This document shows, one piece after another, positions 1 through 7,525 of a stretch of DNA of 33,758 nucleotides. The DNA comes from Bifidobacterium breve. Its GTDB lineage: Bacteria > Actinomycetota > Acidimicrobiia > Acidimicrobiales > Acidimicrobilacustridaceae. Position 1 is the first letter of the stretch, and each line of letters begins with the position of its first letter. The position numbers were made by a program, and so were the translations under genes. Below the pieces are notes generated by a model. It made no database searches and was not told the origin of the DNA. It saw only the letters and a program-made list of their open reading frames with translations. Location of the stretch: positions 1 to 33,758 of the forward strand of contig CAMAYJ010000024.1 of the NCBI GenBank assembly GCA_945862505.1. Reading direction: 5' to 3'.

Positions 1-138
1 GACGTTCCCACCGAGTATCGGGAGCGAGCGATCGACTTAGGCGCGCAACCAGTTGCGTCACGCGTACTTGTGCGTCGGTTGCGGGCCGCGGGGTTGCGAC
101 GAGTGCGGTCAGCCACCGAACTGCAGACTTCTGCTTAG
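1..138 (+). CDS. C-terminal fragment of an unrecognised protein
   Basis: Frame 1 is open from the first base of the window to a TAG at 136-138, giving the last 45 residues of a protein that starts outside. The fragment is rich in Arg, Ala and Leu (for example VLVRRLRAAGLRRV) and would form an amphipathic helix near its end. I recognise no family. It is convergent with the small gene at 175-387, with 36 bases between the two stops. It could also be a chance open frame, but its base use at the third position fits the neighbouring genes. Confidence 0.5.
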   Translation, partial: DVPTEYRERAIDLGAQPVASRVLVRRLRAAGLRRVRSATELQTSA

Positions 139-174
139 CGTCGGGTGATGGCCAAGTTCCTGGGCTGATTGCTC

Positions 175-387
175 TCAGCCAGCGGCGATTTCGTCGGCGA
201 TCGCTTTCGCCTCGCTTGGGCTGATGCCCGCTCGGCCGACCAGGTAACAGGTGAGCGGAGCAGCAAGGCGTTCCGAGGTGTGGGCCGCCACGCTGGCGAG
301 GTCGAGTAGCGCGTCAATATCGGCCTGAGGAATCGGCTCGAGGCCGAGTCGGGTGGCGAAGGTCGAAATCCATTCCTGTGCATCCAT
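175..387 (-). CDS. DUF6457 domain protein, 70 aa
   Basis: This short acidic helical protein has the DUF6457 pattern: a tryptophan near the N-terminus (QEWI), a central LLDLA..AAH segment, and APLTCYLVG followed by a short helix rich in Ala and Glu. In actinobacteria the domain stands alone or is fused to the C-terminus of MobA-like molybdopterin-guanine dinucleotide transferases, so a link to molybdenum cofactor metabolism is possible but unproven here. No molybdenum gene is visible in the window. The ATG at 385-387 lies 7 bases after a TACGCT -10-like box, which supports this start and a leaderless transcript. The gene is divergent from arfB with 41 bases between starts. Confidence 0.75.
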   Translation of the reverse strand: MDAQEWISTFATRLGLEPIPQADIDALLDLASVAAHTSERLAAPLTCYLVGRAGISPSEAKAIADEIAAG

Positions 388-394
388 GTGTCGC

Positions 395-428
395 AGCGTA
401 GATCGGGACGACTCCTAGGCTCTACGCT
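395..428. promoter_or_regulatory. Compact divergent promoter with inverted repeat
   Basis: The 41-base gap between two divergent start codons holds the perfect inverted repeat AGCGTAG (395-401) / CTACGCT (422-428). On the minus strand TACGCT (400-395) ends 7 bases before the ATG at 387. On the plus strand TAGGCT (416-421) ends 7 bases before the ATG at 429. Neither start has a Shine-Dalgarno sequence, so both genes are probably transcribed leaderless from overlapping back-to-back promoters. The promoter calls are inference from spacing. Confidence 0.5.
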
Positions 429-845
429 ATGGCTGAAGATGGTGCGCTGCGAGTAACCGCATCGGTAGTGATCCCGGCCAATGAACTGTCGTGGTCGTTC
501 GGGCCAAGCGGCGGGCCTGGCGGGCAGCATGCGAACCGGGCGCACACTCGCGCTGAGGTTCGTTTCGATGCTCAGAGTTCTCCTTCGTTGTCGCAGTATC
601 AGCGCCAGCGAATTATCGATCGATTGGGTGCTGTGGTGACCGTGTCGGCCGATGATGAGCGCTCGCAGTTGCGAAATCGACGGCTTGCCCTCGATCGCCT
701 TCGTCAGAAGTTGGCCGGAGCGCTTCGCGTAGAGACGCCACGCCGCCCGACACGACCAGGTCGCGGCGCAGTTGAGCGACGACTTGAAGCCAAGCGGCAA
801 CAGGCAACTCGGAAGAAAAATCGTCGGGGTGGATTCGACGAATAG
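429..845 (+). CDS. arfB: Alternative ribosome-rescue factor ArfB (YaeJ/ICT1 type)
   Basis: This is a codon-independent peptidyl-tRNA hydrolase that frees ribosomes stalled on mRNA lacking a stop codon. The catalytic loop SGGPGGQHANR (residues 27-37) contains the GGQ motif at 31-33 that hydrolyses the ester bond in the peptidyl transferase centre. There is no codon-recognition domain, as expected for ArfB. The C-terminal part (residues 115-134) is a Lys/Arg-rich tail (AKRQQATRKKNRR) like the one that enters the empty mRNA channel. At 138 aa it matches the family length (about 140). The ATG follows a TAGGCT box by 7 bases and has no ribosome-binding site, suggesting a leaderless mRNA. Confidence 0.93.
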   Translation: MAEDGALRVTASVVIPANELSWSFGPSGGPGGQHANRAHTRAEVRFDAQSSPSLSQYQRQRIIDRLGAVVTVSADDERSQLRNRRLALDRLRQKLAGALRVETPRRPTRPGRGAVERRLEAKRQQATRKKNRRGGFDE

Positions 846-895
846 TTCTCCCTGAGTTTGTCGCGATTAGGTCGACGGCCGATGTGTTGATTCAT

Positions 896-901
896 TAGCC
901 T
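896..901 (+). promoter_or_regulatory. -10 box (TAGCCT) of the LLM operon, likely leaderless
   Basis: TAGCCT ends 6 bases before the ATG at 908, and no Shine-Dalgarno sequence precedes that ATG. This spacing puts the transcription start at or next to the start codon. No convincing -35 hexamer is visible. Confidence 0.45.
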
Positions 902-907
902 CGCCGA

Positions 908-1753
908 ATGCGCTTTGGATTTAAGACCTCACCTCAACACACCACGTGGCAAGCGATGCTCAATGTGTGGCAAGCAGCCGACGACATCGAACTTTTTGAG
1001 TCGGGGTGGAACTTTGATCACTTCTACCCGATTCATTCAGACAACTCTCATGGCCCATGTCTCGAAGGTTGGTCGACGCTTACTGCTCTGGCGCAGGCCA
1101 CCAAGCGCATTCGCGTCGGCGTGTTGGTAACGGGCCTTCCGTATCGTCATCCCGCGGTGATGGCCAATATCGCTGCAACCGTTGATGTCATTTCGAATGG
1201 TCGTCTTGAACTTGGTCTTGGTGCCGGTTGGAACGATGAAGAAGCCGATGCCTACGGAATCAGTCTTGGATCAACACTGACTGAACGTTTTGACATGTTC
1301 GATGAAGCGCTTGAAGTGATCGTGTCGTTGCTGACGAATGAAGTCTCGAATTTCAGCGGCCAGCATTTCAACCTGACCAACGCCTATTGCGAGCCGAAGC
1401 CGATTCAACGACCGCATCCGCCAATCTGTATTGGGGGTGCGGGGCCGAAACGAACGATCCCTGCTGTTGCTCGATGGGCACAACATTGGAACTTCCCTGG
1501 TGGTCCGGTTGATTCGTGGAAAGCATCTCGAGATCTGTTGTGGGCCGAATGCGAGCGCATTGGTCGCGATCCATCCGAGATCATGACCTCGACGCATTTG
1601 TTGGCCGATGCCAACGATCCCAGTGTTGCCGTTGCTCAAGCCGAGGCCTACGCCGAAGCGGGGCTTGATATGGGCATTCTCTATCTGCCGCCTCCTCATA
1701 GACCCGCGACCCTCGAAGCTCACGCTGTCGCACTCCAGTCACTCGCTGACTGA
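908..1753 (+). CDS. LLM-class F420-dependent oxidoreductase
   Basis: This 281-aa protein is a luciferase-like monooxygenase-fold (TIM-barrel) enzyme of the F420-dependent class, similar to the TIGR03560 group. Typical segments are RIRVGVLVTG with YRHPAVMAN after it, the GRLELGLGAGWNDEEADAYGI block that helps bind the deazaflavin phosphate region, and PHPPICIGGAGPKR. The substrate cannot be read from the sequence; relatives reduce or oxidise diverse small molecules using F420. It is the first gene of a two-gene operon; the second LLM gene begins 32 bases downstream. The start at 908 is favoured by the -10 box 6 bases upstream. Confidence 0.88.
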   Translation: MRFGFKTSPQHTTWQAMLNVWQAADDIELFESGWNFDHFYPIHSDNSHGPCLEGWSTLTALAQATKRIRVGVLVTGLPYRHPAVMANIAATVDVISNGRLELGLGAGWNDEEADAYGISLGSTLTERFDMFDEALEVIVSLLTNEVSNFSGQHFNLTNAYCEPKPIQRPHPPICIGGAGPKRTIPAVARWAQHWNFPGGPVDSWKASRDLLWAECERIGRDPSEIMTSTHLLADANDPSVAVAQAEAYAEAGLDMGILYLPPPHRPATLEAHAVALQSLAD

Positions 1754-1785
1754 ACGCTTTTCACTTCCCCCCCTAAGGATTCACA

Positions 1786-2670
1786 ATGGAAATCGGAATT
1801 TTCAGCCAGCCGGAAACTGTCGACAAAGCCGTTGAACACGCACGACTTTTTGCCGATGCGGGTTTTGGTTCGTATTGGATGCCACAGATCTTTGGTCTCG
1901 ACACACTCACTGCGCTCACTGTTGTTGCACGCGAGGTTCCAAAGATTCGCCTTGGCACTGCAGTGGTTCCGACCTACCCGCGTCATCCCTCGATGCTTGC
2001 GGCCCAAGCACGAACCGTGCAGCAAGTTGCCGACGGTCGTTTCACTCTTGGCATTGGGCTCTCACACCAAATGGTGATTGAAGGCATGTTCGGCATGACC
2101 TTCGACAAGCCGGTGCGTCACCTGCGGGAATACCTCAGCATCTTGATACCGCTCCTCAACGGCGAAGCTACCGATTTCGCTGGCGAGACACTGCATGCGC
2201 ATTTGGCGCTCGAGATTCCCGACTCCACACCCGTCGACACGCTTGTTGCTGCACTGGGCACACAGATGCTGAACGTCACTGCTCGCATGGCTCAGGGAAC
2301 GGCCACCTGGATGACGGGTCCGATCACTATCGGTTCCCATATTGCTCCAACGATCAACAAGGCTGCGGCTGAAGCAGACCGACCCGCACCTCGCATCGTG
2401 TGCGCGTTGCCAGTGTGTGTAACCGACGATGAAGCCGGTGCACGCGCCAAAGCTGCAGAGCAATTCCTTGTGTACGGCTTTCTTCCTTCATACCGAGCGA
2501 TGCTCGACCGCGAAGGTGTGGAAGGTCCAGCCGATGTTGCGCTAGTTGGCAACGCCGCAACAGTTCGTGCGGGCATCGAAAAGGTCTTCGAAGCGGGAGC
2601 AACCGAGTTCGTTGCTGTTCCGTACGACAACCGCGACGCAACGCTTGAGATGCTGGCAGGTTTGTTGTAA
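1786..2670 (+). CDS. LLM-class F420-dependent oxidoreductase (TIGR03564-like)
   Basis: This is a second luciferase-like TIM-barrel protein (294 aa), only distantly similar to its upstream neighbour. It begins MEIGIFSQPETVDKAVEHA and has the characteristic VPKIRLGTAVVPTYPRHP and DGRFTLGIGLSH segments, which resemble the MSMEG_4879 family (TIGR03564) predicted to use coenzyme F420. Its substrate is unknown. An AAGGA ribosome-binding site lies about 7 bases before the ATG, unlike the leaderless upstream gene. It ends 11 bases before the stop of the convergent sulfatase gene. Confidence 0.88.
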   Translation: MEIGIFSQPETVDKAVEHARLFADAGFGSYWMPQIFGLDTLTALTVVAREVPKIRLGTAVVPTYPRHPSMLAAQARTVQQVADGRFTLGIGLSHQMVIEGMFGMTFDKPVRHLREYLSILIPLLNGEATDFAGETLHAHLALEIPDSTPVDTLVAALGTQMLNVTARMAQGTATWMTGPITIGSHIAPTINKAAAEADRPAPRIVCALPVCVTDDEAGARAKAAEQFLVYGFLPSYRAMLDREGVEGPADVALVGNAATVRAGIEKVFEAGATEFVAVPYDNRDATLEMLAGLL

Positions 2671-2681
2671 CCAGCGAAGAA

Positions 2682-4226
2682 TCAGACTGGCGCTTCGGCG
2701 TGGCGAAACTCGATCGGTTCCACAAAATTTGCAGCAAGATCGATCAGAAGTTCGTCGCGAAGTGATCGGCGTTCGGGGTCGTCCCAAAGGTTGATCTGTT
2801 GCAACGGATCAAGGACGAGGTCGTACAACTCGCCCTCGGTTCCGTCGTGCACTGTGCCGGGCTGATAGGTGGTGCACACGAAGTTGTCGCGCATGATCGT
2901 GCGCAGATGAATTTCGGTGCCATCGGGCTGGCGACTGTCCCACTCGGTGGTGACACGTTCGAATCCACGAGCGGTGGCATCGGCGTCGTCGATAGGAAGC
3001 GGACGACCTTCCATCCACTCGGGCGGCTGCAGGCCAGCAATGGTGCAGAAGGTGGGGGCGAGGTCGAGAAGGCCGACTGGCTTCGAGACGCGGGCAGCAG
3101 CATCGATACCGCCGCCGGCCGATGGGGCGGGGCGCCAGATGAGGGGAATCCGCATAAGTGAATCAACGTGATACGGGCCTTTAAATAAGAACCCGAAATC
3201 ACCCTGAAACTCGCCGTGATCGGTGGTGAACACGATGTCGAGATCGTCACTCCAGCCCTTGGCTTCGATCGCTGCGAGAACACGACCGATTGCTTCGTCA
3301 ATGAGTTCATTCTCGATATGGGCCATCGCGTTGACTTCGAGAATTTGATCGGCAGTGAGTGTCGCCGGAACCCACTTCGCGGGGGCTTCGTAGTTACTGA
3401 CGAGTTTTCCGTCGTACCAAAGACGCCAGTGACGTGGTTTGGCGTCGATGATTGCTTCGCGTTCTGCTTGGTTTTGCGGATAGCCAGCGGGAAGATCAAG
3501 TTCGCGCCAGTTGACTCGATGAACTTCAGATTCGGGCGGGTCCCACGGGTGATGTGGGTCGGGAAAACTCATCCAGCAGAACCAGTCGTCTTCGCTGTTC
3601 AAACCATCGAGCCAAGAGATCGTTCGATCGGCAACCCAATCGGTGTGATACCAATCGCGCGGCACGGCATTGTGTTTGATTTGCGGGGCGCCAGAGTCGC
3701 CACCGGGAACATCGCTTACTTCGAGATCACCATCGAGGACCTGGAAGAACATTCCGATTGCTTCGGGATGGTTTTGGCGGATCCAGCGTGAGTAGTGCGT
3801 GAAACCGGCAGCACCATGAGTGGCGAGTTCCATGTGATCGAAACCGCGGTGACCTTCGGTTGCGCCAATGAATCCCTGCTGGTTTTCTTCGAATCGAAGG
3901 AAGGGATCGAGCAATGGTTCGAAATGACTCTTACCGATAAGGGCGGTGCGGTAGCCGGAGTCGCGTAAGACCGCAGCAACGCTGGGCGAATCGACGGGAA
4001 GGGGAACGCCGTTCATCCAGACGCCGTGAGTTCCAACGTTCTGGCCGGTGACCATGGTGGATCGTGAAGGCATGCACACCACATTTTGTGGTTGCGCACG
4101 ATCGTAGGAAATCCCATCGGCGGCAAATGAGTCGATGTTGGGCGTGCGAGCGACATTGCCGCCGTTGGCGCCGATTGCGTCGTAACGCATTTGGTCGGTG
4201 GTGATGAAGAGAATTTTGCGACCCAT
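2682..4226 (-). CDS. Sulfatase-family hydrolase (type I, formylglycine site)
   Basis: This 514-aa alkaline-phosphatase-superfamily hydrolase probably cleaves a sulfate or phosphonate ester. The N-terminus (ILFITTDQMR) gives the first metal-binding Asp (D11). Residues 51-55 are C-M-P-S-R, the CxPxR signature whose Cys is converted to formylglycine. FTTDHGEFQGD in the C-terminal half supplies further metal ligands. The sequence resembles choline-sulfatase-like and phosphonate monoester hydrolase enzymes; which substrate it uses cannot be told. There is no signal peptide, so it should be cytosolic. Its ATG overlaps the stop of the upstream SRPBCC gene by one base (TGATG), implying translational coupling. 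Confidence 0.9.
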   Translation of the reverse strand: MGRKILFITTDQMRYDAIGANGGNVARTPNIDSFAADGISYDRAQPQNVVCMPSRSTMVTGQNVGTHGVWMNGVPLPVDSPSVAAVLRDSGYRTALIGKSHFEPLLDPFLRFEENQQGFIGATEGHRGFDHMELATHGAAGFTHYSRWIRQNHPEAIGMFFQVLDGDLEVSDVPGGDSGAPQIKHNAVPRDWYHTDWVADRTISWLDGLNSEDDWFCWMSFPDPHHPWDPPESEVHRVNWRELDLPAGYPQNQAEREAIIDAKPRHWRLWYDGKLVSNYEAPAKWVPATLTADQILEVNAMAHIENELIDEAIGRVLAAIEAKGWSDDLDIVFTTDHGEFQGDFGFLFKGPYHVDSLMRIPLIWRPAPSAGGGIDAAARVSKPVGLLDLAPTFCTIAGLQPPEWMEGRPLPIDDADATARGFERVTTEWDSRQPDGTEIHLRTIMRDNFVCTTYQPGTVHDGTEGELYDLVLDPLQQINLWDDPERRSLRDELLIDLAANFVEPIEFRHAEAPV

Positions 4227-4633
4227 CAGCGTTGTTCCTCGGTGTGGTCGTTCAACATTCGAGCAAGATTGCCGATGCCTTCGGAGATGACGCCATCGAG
4301 CACAAAGGCCATGGGGTCGGGAGAGATTTCGGTTGAGTACATGAGCAGGCAGCCAGGCTCACCGTCTTCGATGACGTCCATCGTCCCGAGGTGATACTTG
4401 ATGGGCAGCGGGCCGGTGATGCGGTACTGGAATCGGCGCATGCGGTGATCGAGGGTGACGATTTCTTCGTGAACGGGAAGGCCGGCCTTCAACATGAGCG
4501 TTCGGTTGTTGCCGTCGACGGTCGCCTCGGTCACGCCGGGGAACCATTCAACGATGCGGGTGGGATCACCCACGATTTTCCAGACGTCTTCGGCAGTCCG
4601 GTGCACTCTCGCATGTGATCTGATCGTGGCCAT
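4226..4633 (-). CDS. SRPBCC (START-like, polyketide cyclase/dehydrase) protein
   Basis: This is a 135-aa helix-grip-fold protein. The opening HARVHRTAEDVWKIVGDP with a following WFPGVTEATVDG is typical of the polyketide cyclase/dehydrase and lipid-transport group, which bind small hydrophobic ligands in a deep pocket. The ligand is unknown. It is the first gene of a two-gene operon with the sulfatase, so the ligand may be related to the sulfatase substrate (inference). A GGAG element 5 bases before the ATG is a good ribosome-binding site, and a TAGTCT box at 4665-4660 provides a likely -10. Confidence 0.85.
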   Translation of the reverse strand: MATIRSHARVHRTAEDVWKIVGDPTRIVEWFPGVTEATVDGNNRTLMLKAGLPVHEEIVTLDHRMRRFQYRITGPLPIKYHLGTMDVIEDGEPGCLLMYSTEISPDPMAFVLDGVISEGIGNLARMLNDHTEEQR

Positions 4634-4659
4634 GGAAGCTCCGGGGCAGGGAAGTGCTC

Positions 4660-4679
4660 AGACTACCGTCAACTACAAT
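4660..4679. promoter_or_regulatory. Overlapping divergent -10 boxes
   Basis: On the plus strand TACAAT (4674-4679) ends 8 bases before the acyltransferase ATG at 4688, giving a probable leaderless promoter. On the minus strand TAGTCT (4665-4660) lies 26 bases before the SRPBCC ATG at 4633, giving a short leader with a GGAG ribosome-binding site. The two promoters would compete for polymerase. Confidence 0.5.
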
Positions 4680-4687
4680 GACAATTC

Positions 4688-5404
4688 ATGAACCGGTCTG
4701 ATCGCCTGCGGGTTGCGTTCCGCTCTGTCGCAACGACGGTGATCAACGCGTCGTGGGAGCGGATTCGTCTCGCTGGTGCAATTAATGCCGAACATCCGTT
4801 GGCTCGTCGTTACGGATCTATGGGGCGCGGAAGCTACGTGGCGTTTCCACAAGGCGATTGCTACAACGCTCATGCCATTCATATTGGTGAGGACTGCTTT
4901 ATCGGGGCTGGTTCCACACTCGCGGTGGGAATGCCCACCGAGACCTATCCGGCCGATACGCCACCCGTGATTGAGATTGGCGATCGCACAACTGTTGGTA
5001 AGGACTGCTGGTTCGTGGCGCGCCATTCAATTGTGCTCGAAGCCGACGTCACGATTGCGCCGAATGTGTACTTCACCGATCACAACCACACCTATGCCGA
5101 TCCGTGGCTTCCGGTTGGCAAACAGGTGTTGCAAGGTTTTTCAGTACGTGTCGGTGCGGGCACATGGATCGGGACAAACGTTGTTGTCTTGCCGGGCACG
5201 TCAATCGGTCGTAATTGCGCGATTGCCGCAGGTGCTGTTGTGCGCGGCGACATTCCCGATCACAGCGTGGTCGCAGGTGTTCCTGGTCGCGTTGTCCGTC
5301 GTTGGATCGACGGCGAAGGCTGGGTGCCGCCACTTACCAACGAAGTTGTGGTTGTGGAAGGTTGGCCTGTGGGGGTGCGGCCGACTGAAGAACCCGGCAG
5401 CTAA
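4688..5404 (+). CDS. Hexapeptide-repeat acyltransferase (left-handed beta helix)
   Basis: This 238-aa protein has a helical N-terminus of about 60 residues followed by imperfect hexapeptide repeats ([LIV]-G-x4): IGEDCFIGAGSTL, IEIGDRTTVGKDCWF, VRVGAGTWIGTNVVVLPG, IGRNCAIAAGAVV, and it closes with VAGVPGRVVRRW, the standard end of the coil. FTDHNHTYADP contains the His-rich loop that supplies the catalytic His in acetyl-CoA-dependent transferases such as maltose/galactoside and colanic-acid-type acetyltransferases. It probably O- or N-acylates a sugar; the acceptor is unknown. It is a single-gene unit, convergent with the DUF6159 gene. Confidence 0.88.
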   Translation: MNRSDRLRVAFRSVATTVINASWERIRLAGAINAEHPLARRYGSMGRGSYVAFPQGDCYNAHAIHIGEDCFIGAGSTLAVGMPTETYPADTPPVIEIGDRTTVGKDCWFVARHSIVLEADVTIAPNVYFTDHNHTYADPWLPVGKQVLQGFSVRVGAGTWIGTNVVVLPGTSIGRNCAIAAGAVVRGDIPDHSVVAGVPGRVVRRWIDGEGWVPPLTNEVVVVEGWPVGVRPTEEPGS

Positions 5405-5415
5405 CGCCAATTAGC
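5400..5415. terminator. Short inverted repeat spanning two convergent stop codons
   Basis: GCTAA (5400-5404), six bases, then TTAGC (5411-5415) form a perfect short inverted repeat in which each arm carries the stop codon of one of the two convergent genes. There is no T-tract, so its role as a bidirectional terminator is only a guess. Confidence 0.2.
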
Positions 5416-6262
5416 GCGTACGCCCGGATTTCACCTTTGTCTTGAAGGCTCCGGAAAGTTCGTCCTGCGTGAACGCATCGCCATTCGGAAGACCAACTGC
5501 GAAGCGGTACAGAGCAGTGCGGTAGATCGCACCGAGGGCTGACATCAGGCAGCCGATGACGACAACCCAGATGAGTAGCAACGGGATTCCCGCGAGGGGG
5601 AGAGCCAAACTCAGGGCGCCGAAGATCAGGATTCCCGGAAGCATCAGGAGGAATCCGATGAGCCCTATGCCGGCTTGAGCAAACAGGTTTTCGCCCCACG
5701 TTGTCTTCAGCAAGTTTGCTGACTTCTTGATGGCAACGATTGGTCCGACGCCTTCAACGATGATGATCGGAAGCACGAGCCACGTCACGACGTTCCAGGC
5801 TGCGCCGATGAGCCCGGCAGCGATGTCGCCGAGAAAACCGGCTTTGTCGCGCACGGCTTGAAGCAAAAGTCCGACGGTTGAATTAATTGCCGACCATCCA
5901 AGAATTGATGGCGTGCGACTCGTTGCTTTCGAAAATGCTTGTCCCATGGTGAAGCTACCGCCATCGAGCCGTTCGTTTGCAGCAGCGATAAGAGTTGCGG
6001 CAAACATCTGGCTAACCAACCCGATGAGGAAAAGGCCGACAATGCCGACGGCCCACGATGCCGGAGTCATGGCGAAATCATCTTGTCCGGGTGCGGGGTT
6101 GGCGATGAAGTCGGCAGTGAGAATGACTCCGCCTCCAACTGCCACAGCGATAACGCCACAGGTGACTGCAGAAACAATTGGAATTGCAGCCAGTTTCTTT
6201 TCACTCTTCAGAACACCAAAACTTGCTCCAGCGAGTGCTTTGCTATTAGCGAATCTTCCCAT
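5411..6262 (-). CDS. DUF6159 family integral membrane protein
   Basis: This 283-aa polytopic membrane protein has an N-terminal segment (GRFANSKALAGASFGVLKSEKKLA) followed by about six hydrophobic helices, including VTCGVIAVAVGGGVIL, VGIVGLFLIGLVSQMFAATLI and LPLAGIPLLLIWVVVIG. It contains the GEGVGPIVAIKKSANLLKTTWGEN-like amphipathic stretch that I associate with DUF6159 proteins. The function is unknown. Although it follows the phosphatase gene by 39 bases on the same strand, it has its own promoter-like elements (TTGGCG, 18 bases, TAAACT) and a start codon 6 bases after the -10, so it may be transcribed separately. Confidence 0.75.
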   Translation of the reverse strand: MGRFANSKALAGASFGVLKSEKKLAAIPIVSAVTCGVIAVAVGGGVILTADFIANPAPGQDDFAMTPASWAVGIVGLFLIGLVSQMFAATLIAAANERLDGGSFTMGQAFSKATSRTPSILGWSAINSTVGLLLQAVRDKAGFLGDIAAGLIGAAWNVVTWLVLPIIIVEGVGPIVAIKKSANLLKTTWGENLFAQAGIGLIGFLLMLPGILIFGALSLALPLAGIPLLLIWVVVIGCLMSALGAIYRTALYRFAVGLPNGDAFTQDELSGAFKTKVKSGRTR

Positions 6263-6268
6263 TCGCCA

Positions 6269-6298
6269 AGTTTAGGACAGGCTCTGTTCGAGCGCCAA
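6269..6298 (-). promoter_or_regulatory. Promoter of the DUF6159 gene (leaderless type)
   Basis: On the minus strand TTGGCG (6298-6293) and TAAACT (6274-6269) are separated by 18 bases, and the ATG at 6262 begins 6 bases after the -10. No Shine-Dalgarno sequence is present. The -35 reaches close to the stop of the upstream phosphatase gene. Confidence 0.5.
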
Positions 6299-6301
6299 CG
6301 A

Positions 6302-6880
6302 TTAGGGCGCCGGGAGTGGGTCGATATCGACGATTTCGCCGTGAGCGCCGTCGGGAAGCAGAAGTTTTGCGGTTGCAGCACAAAGAGCGTCGAGTCTGTC
6401 GGCAGTTTTTGCATAGACCTCGAGGCCTTCACCGACGGGATCAGCAATGTCATCGGTAGAAATTCCGGCCGGACGGCCTTGGGGCCGAAGCGCAGCAATG
6501 GTGGCGCACCAGTCACGAACCAATTGATCGGGCTTGCGGGGGCCAACTTTGTTTCCGAGTCGGACGATTTCGCCCATAACGAAGGTTCGCTCGATTGCGG
6601 AGTGGTCGTGGATAATCACGCCATGAACGTGATCGCGAGTCATGCCGATGATGAGGTCGGCTTCGGCGATGTCTTCGCCTTTGATCCGGCGACTTTCGTG
6701 TTCAGAGAGGTCGAGGCCACGAGCCGCAAGCGTTTCAACGGCGTGGTTGGTGGCAGGACCGCCCCAGCCGAGCGTTCCGGCCGAATGCACTCGCGCGTCC
6801 ATGCCGCGCTGGGCCAGATGATGGGCAAGCAAACCCATCGCCATTGGCGACCGACAGGTATTACCGGAACAGATGATCAA
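6302..6880 (-). CDS. Low-molecular-weight protein-tyrosine-phosphatase family protein
   Basis: The N-terminus carries the P-loop CSGNTCRSP, a Cx5R signature with nucleophile Cys4 and Arg10 in this numbering, and DDIADPVG further on supplies the general-acid Asp-Pro. This is the low-molecular-weight tyrosine/arginine phosphatase or arsenate-reductase fold. At about 192 aa it is longer than the usual 150-160. The only possible start before the P-loop is a TTG at 6880; the in-frame stop TAG lies seven codons upstream and no ATG or GTG intervenes. It sits 34 bases after the stop of the 202-aa gene, as the last member of an MFS-unknown-phosphatase operon. The substrate is unknown. Confidence 0.85.
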   Translation of the reverse strand: MIICSGNTCRSPMAMGLLAHHLAQRGMDARVHSAGTLGWGGPATNHAVETLAARGLDLSEHESRRIKGEDIAEADLIIGMTRDHVHGVIIHDHSAIERTFVMGEIVRLGNKVGPRKPDQLVRDWCATIAALRPQGRPAGISTDDIADPVGEGLEVYAKTADRLDALCAATAKLLLPDGAHGEIVDIDPLPAP

Positions 6881-6914
6881 GATTTCGATTGTGTGATCCT
6901 AGAAGCCCGTGGAC

Positions 6915-7523
6915 CTATGCGAATTCGTCGAAGCAACAGCGCCATGTCGAACGAAGCGAGCCGCTGCCGCCGGTGAGGGTATCGATCATTTCGGTGGCGT
7001 CGTCGCCGTGGTCAACAAGCACGAGCGGGTCATTGTCGTCGCTGTCGATGACGCGAAGCGTGAAACCCGAAGTAGCCGGGCTCGCAAGATGTTTGATTCC
7101 ATCTCGGAGGTCGGCGGCGGACGCTTCGTTGGTGAGTTGAAAGAGATCGAGAAGTGGCGTCGGCGAGGGTGGCCACCAAAGGGCAGGGAGTGACGCGACA
7201 ACGAGGCAGTTACGCCGCTCGATGCGGAGATTGCCTAGAAGAAAGTCGGGCAATCCGGGAGATGAACGTGTGTGCTCGAGATAGGCGTCGCTTGTAAGGG
7301 ATTCAAGAGAGTCAAGGTCGTACATCGTGAGGTACTGCGGTGGATCGTCTTCGCGACGACCGCTCTCCCACTCGAACCGTCGTGCTCGACGGAAACCTGG
7401 CAGTGCGAGTTGCTCTCGGTGATGATTGTCGCACCAAGGAGAGAATTGGTCGTGGAGTTGCTCGGGTAACCACGTCGCGAGATAGAGAACCGCGCTCGGG
7501 GTAGTAGCGGAGGGATTCGTCAT
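6915..7523 (-). CDS. Unknown protein with DUF4286-like N-terminal half
   Basis: This is a 202-aa soluble protein. The first hundred residues (AVLYLATWLPEQLHDQFSPW, then YLTMYDLDSLESLTSDAYLEH) resemble the DUF4286 / dimeric alpha-beta barrel pattern, in which a YDLD strand is followed by a helix. The second half (LRVIDSDDNDPLVLVDHGDD) has no family I recognise and may be a degenerate repeat of the first. No catalytic motif is visible. The start lies 2 bases after the stop of the MFS gene, so it is co-transcribed and probably translationally coupled with the transporter, and might act on or bind the same compound (inference). Confidence 0.65.
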   Translation of the reverse strand: MTNPSATTPSAVLYLATWLPEQLHDQFSPWCDNHHREQLALPGFRRARRFEWESGRREDDPPQYLTMYDLDSLESLTSDAYLEHTRSSPGLPDFLLGNLRIERRNCLVVASLPALWWPPSPTPLLDLFQLTNEASAADLRDGIKHLASPATSGFTLRVIDSDDNDPLVLVDHGDDATEMIDTLTGGSGSLRSTWRCCFDEFA

Positions 7524-7525
7524 GC

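Noticed and set aside
135-800. Open frame of 221 codons on the minus strand
   Set aside because: It runs antisense through arfB and overlaps the DUF6457 gene in another frame; the peptide is Arg/Ser-rich low-information sequence, while both real genes have family motifs.
5939-6976. Open frame of 345 codons on the plus strand
   Set aside because: It is antisense to the DUF6159 and phosphatase genes, both of which have recognisable features; the predicted peptide shows no domain.
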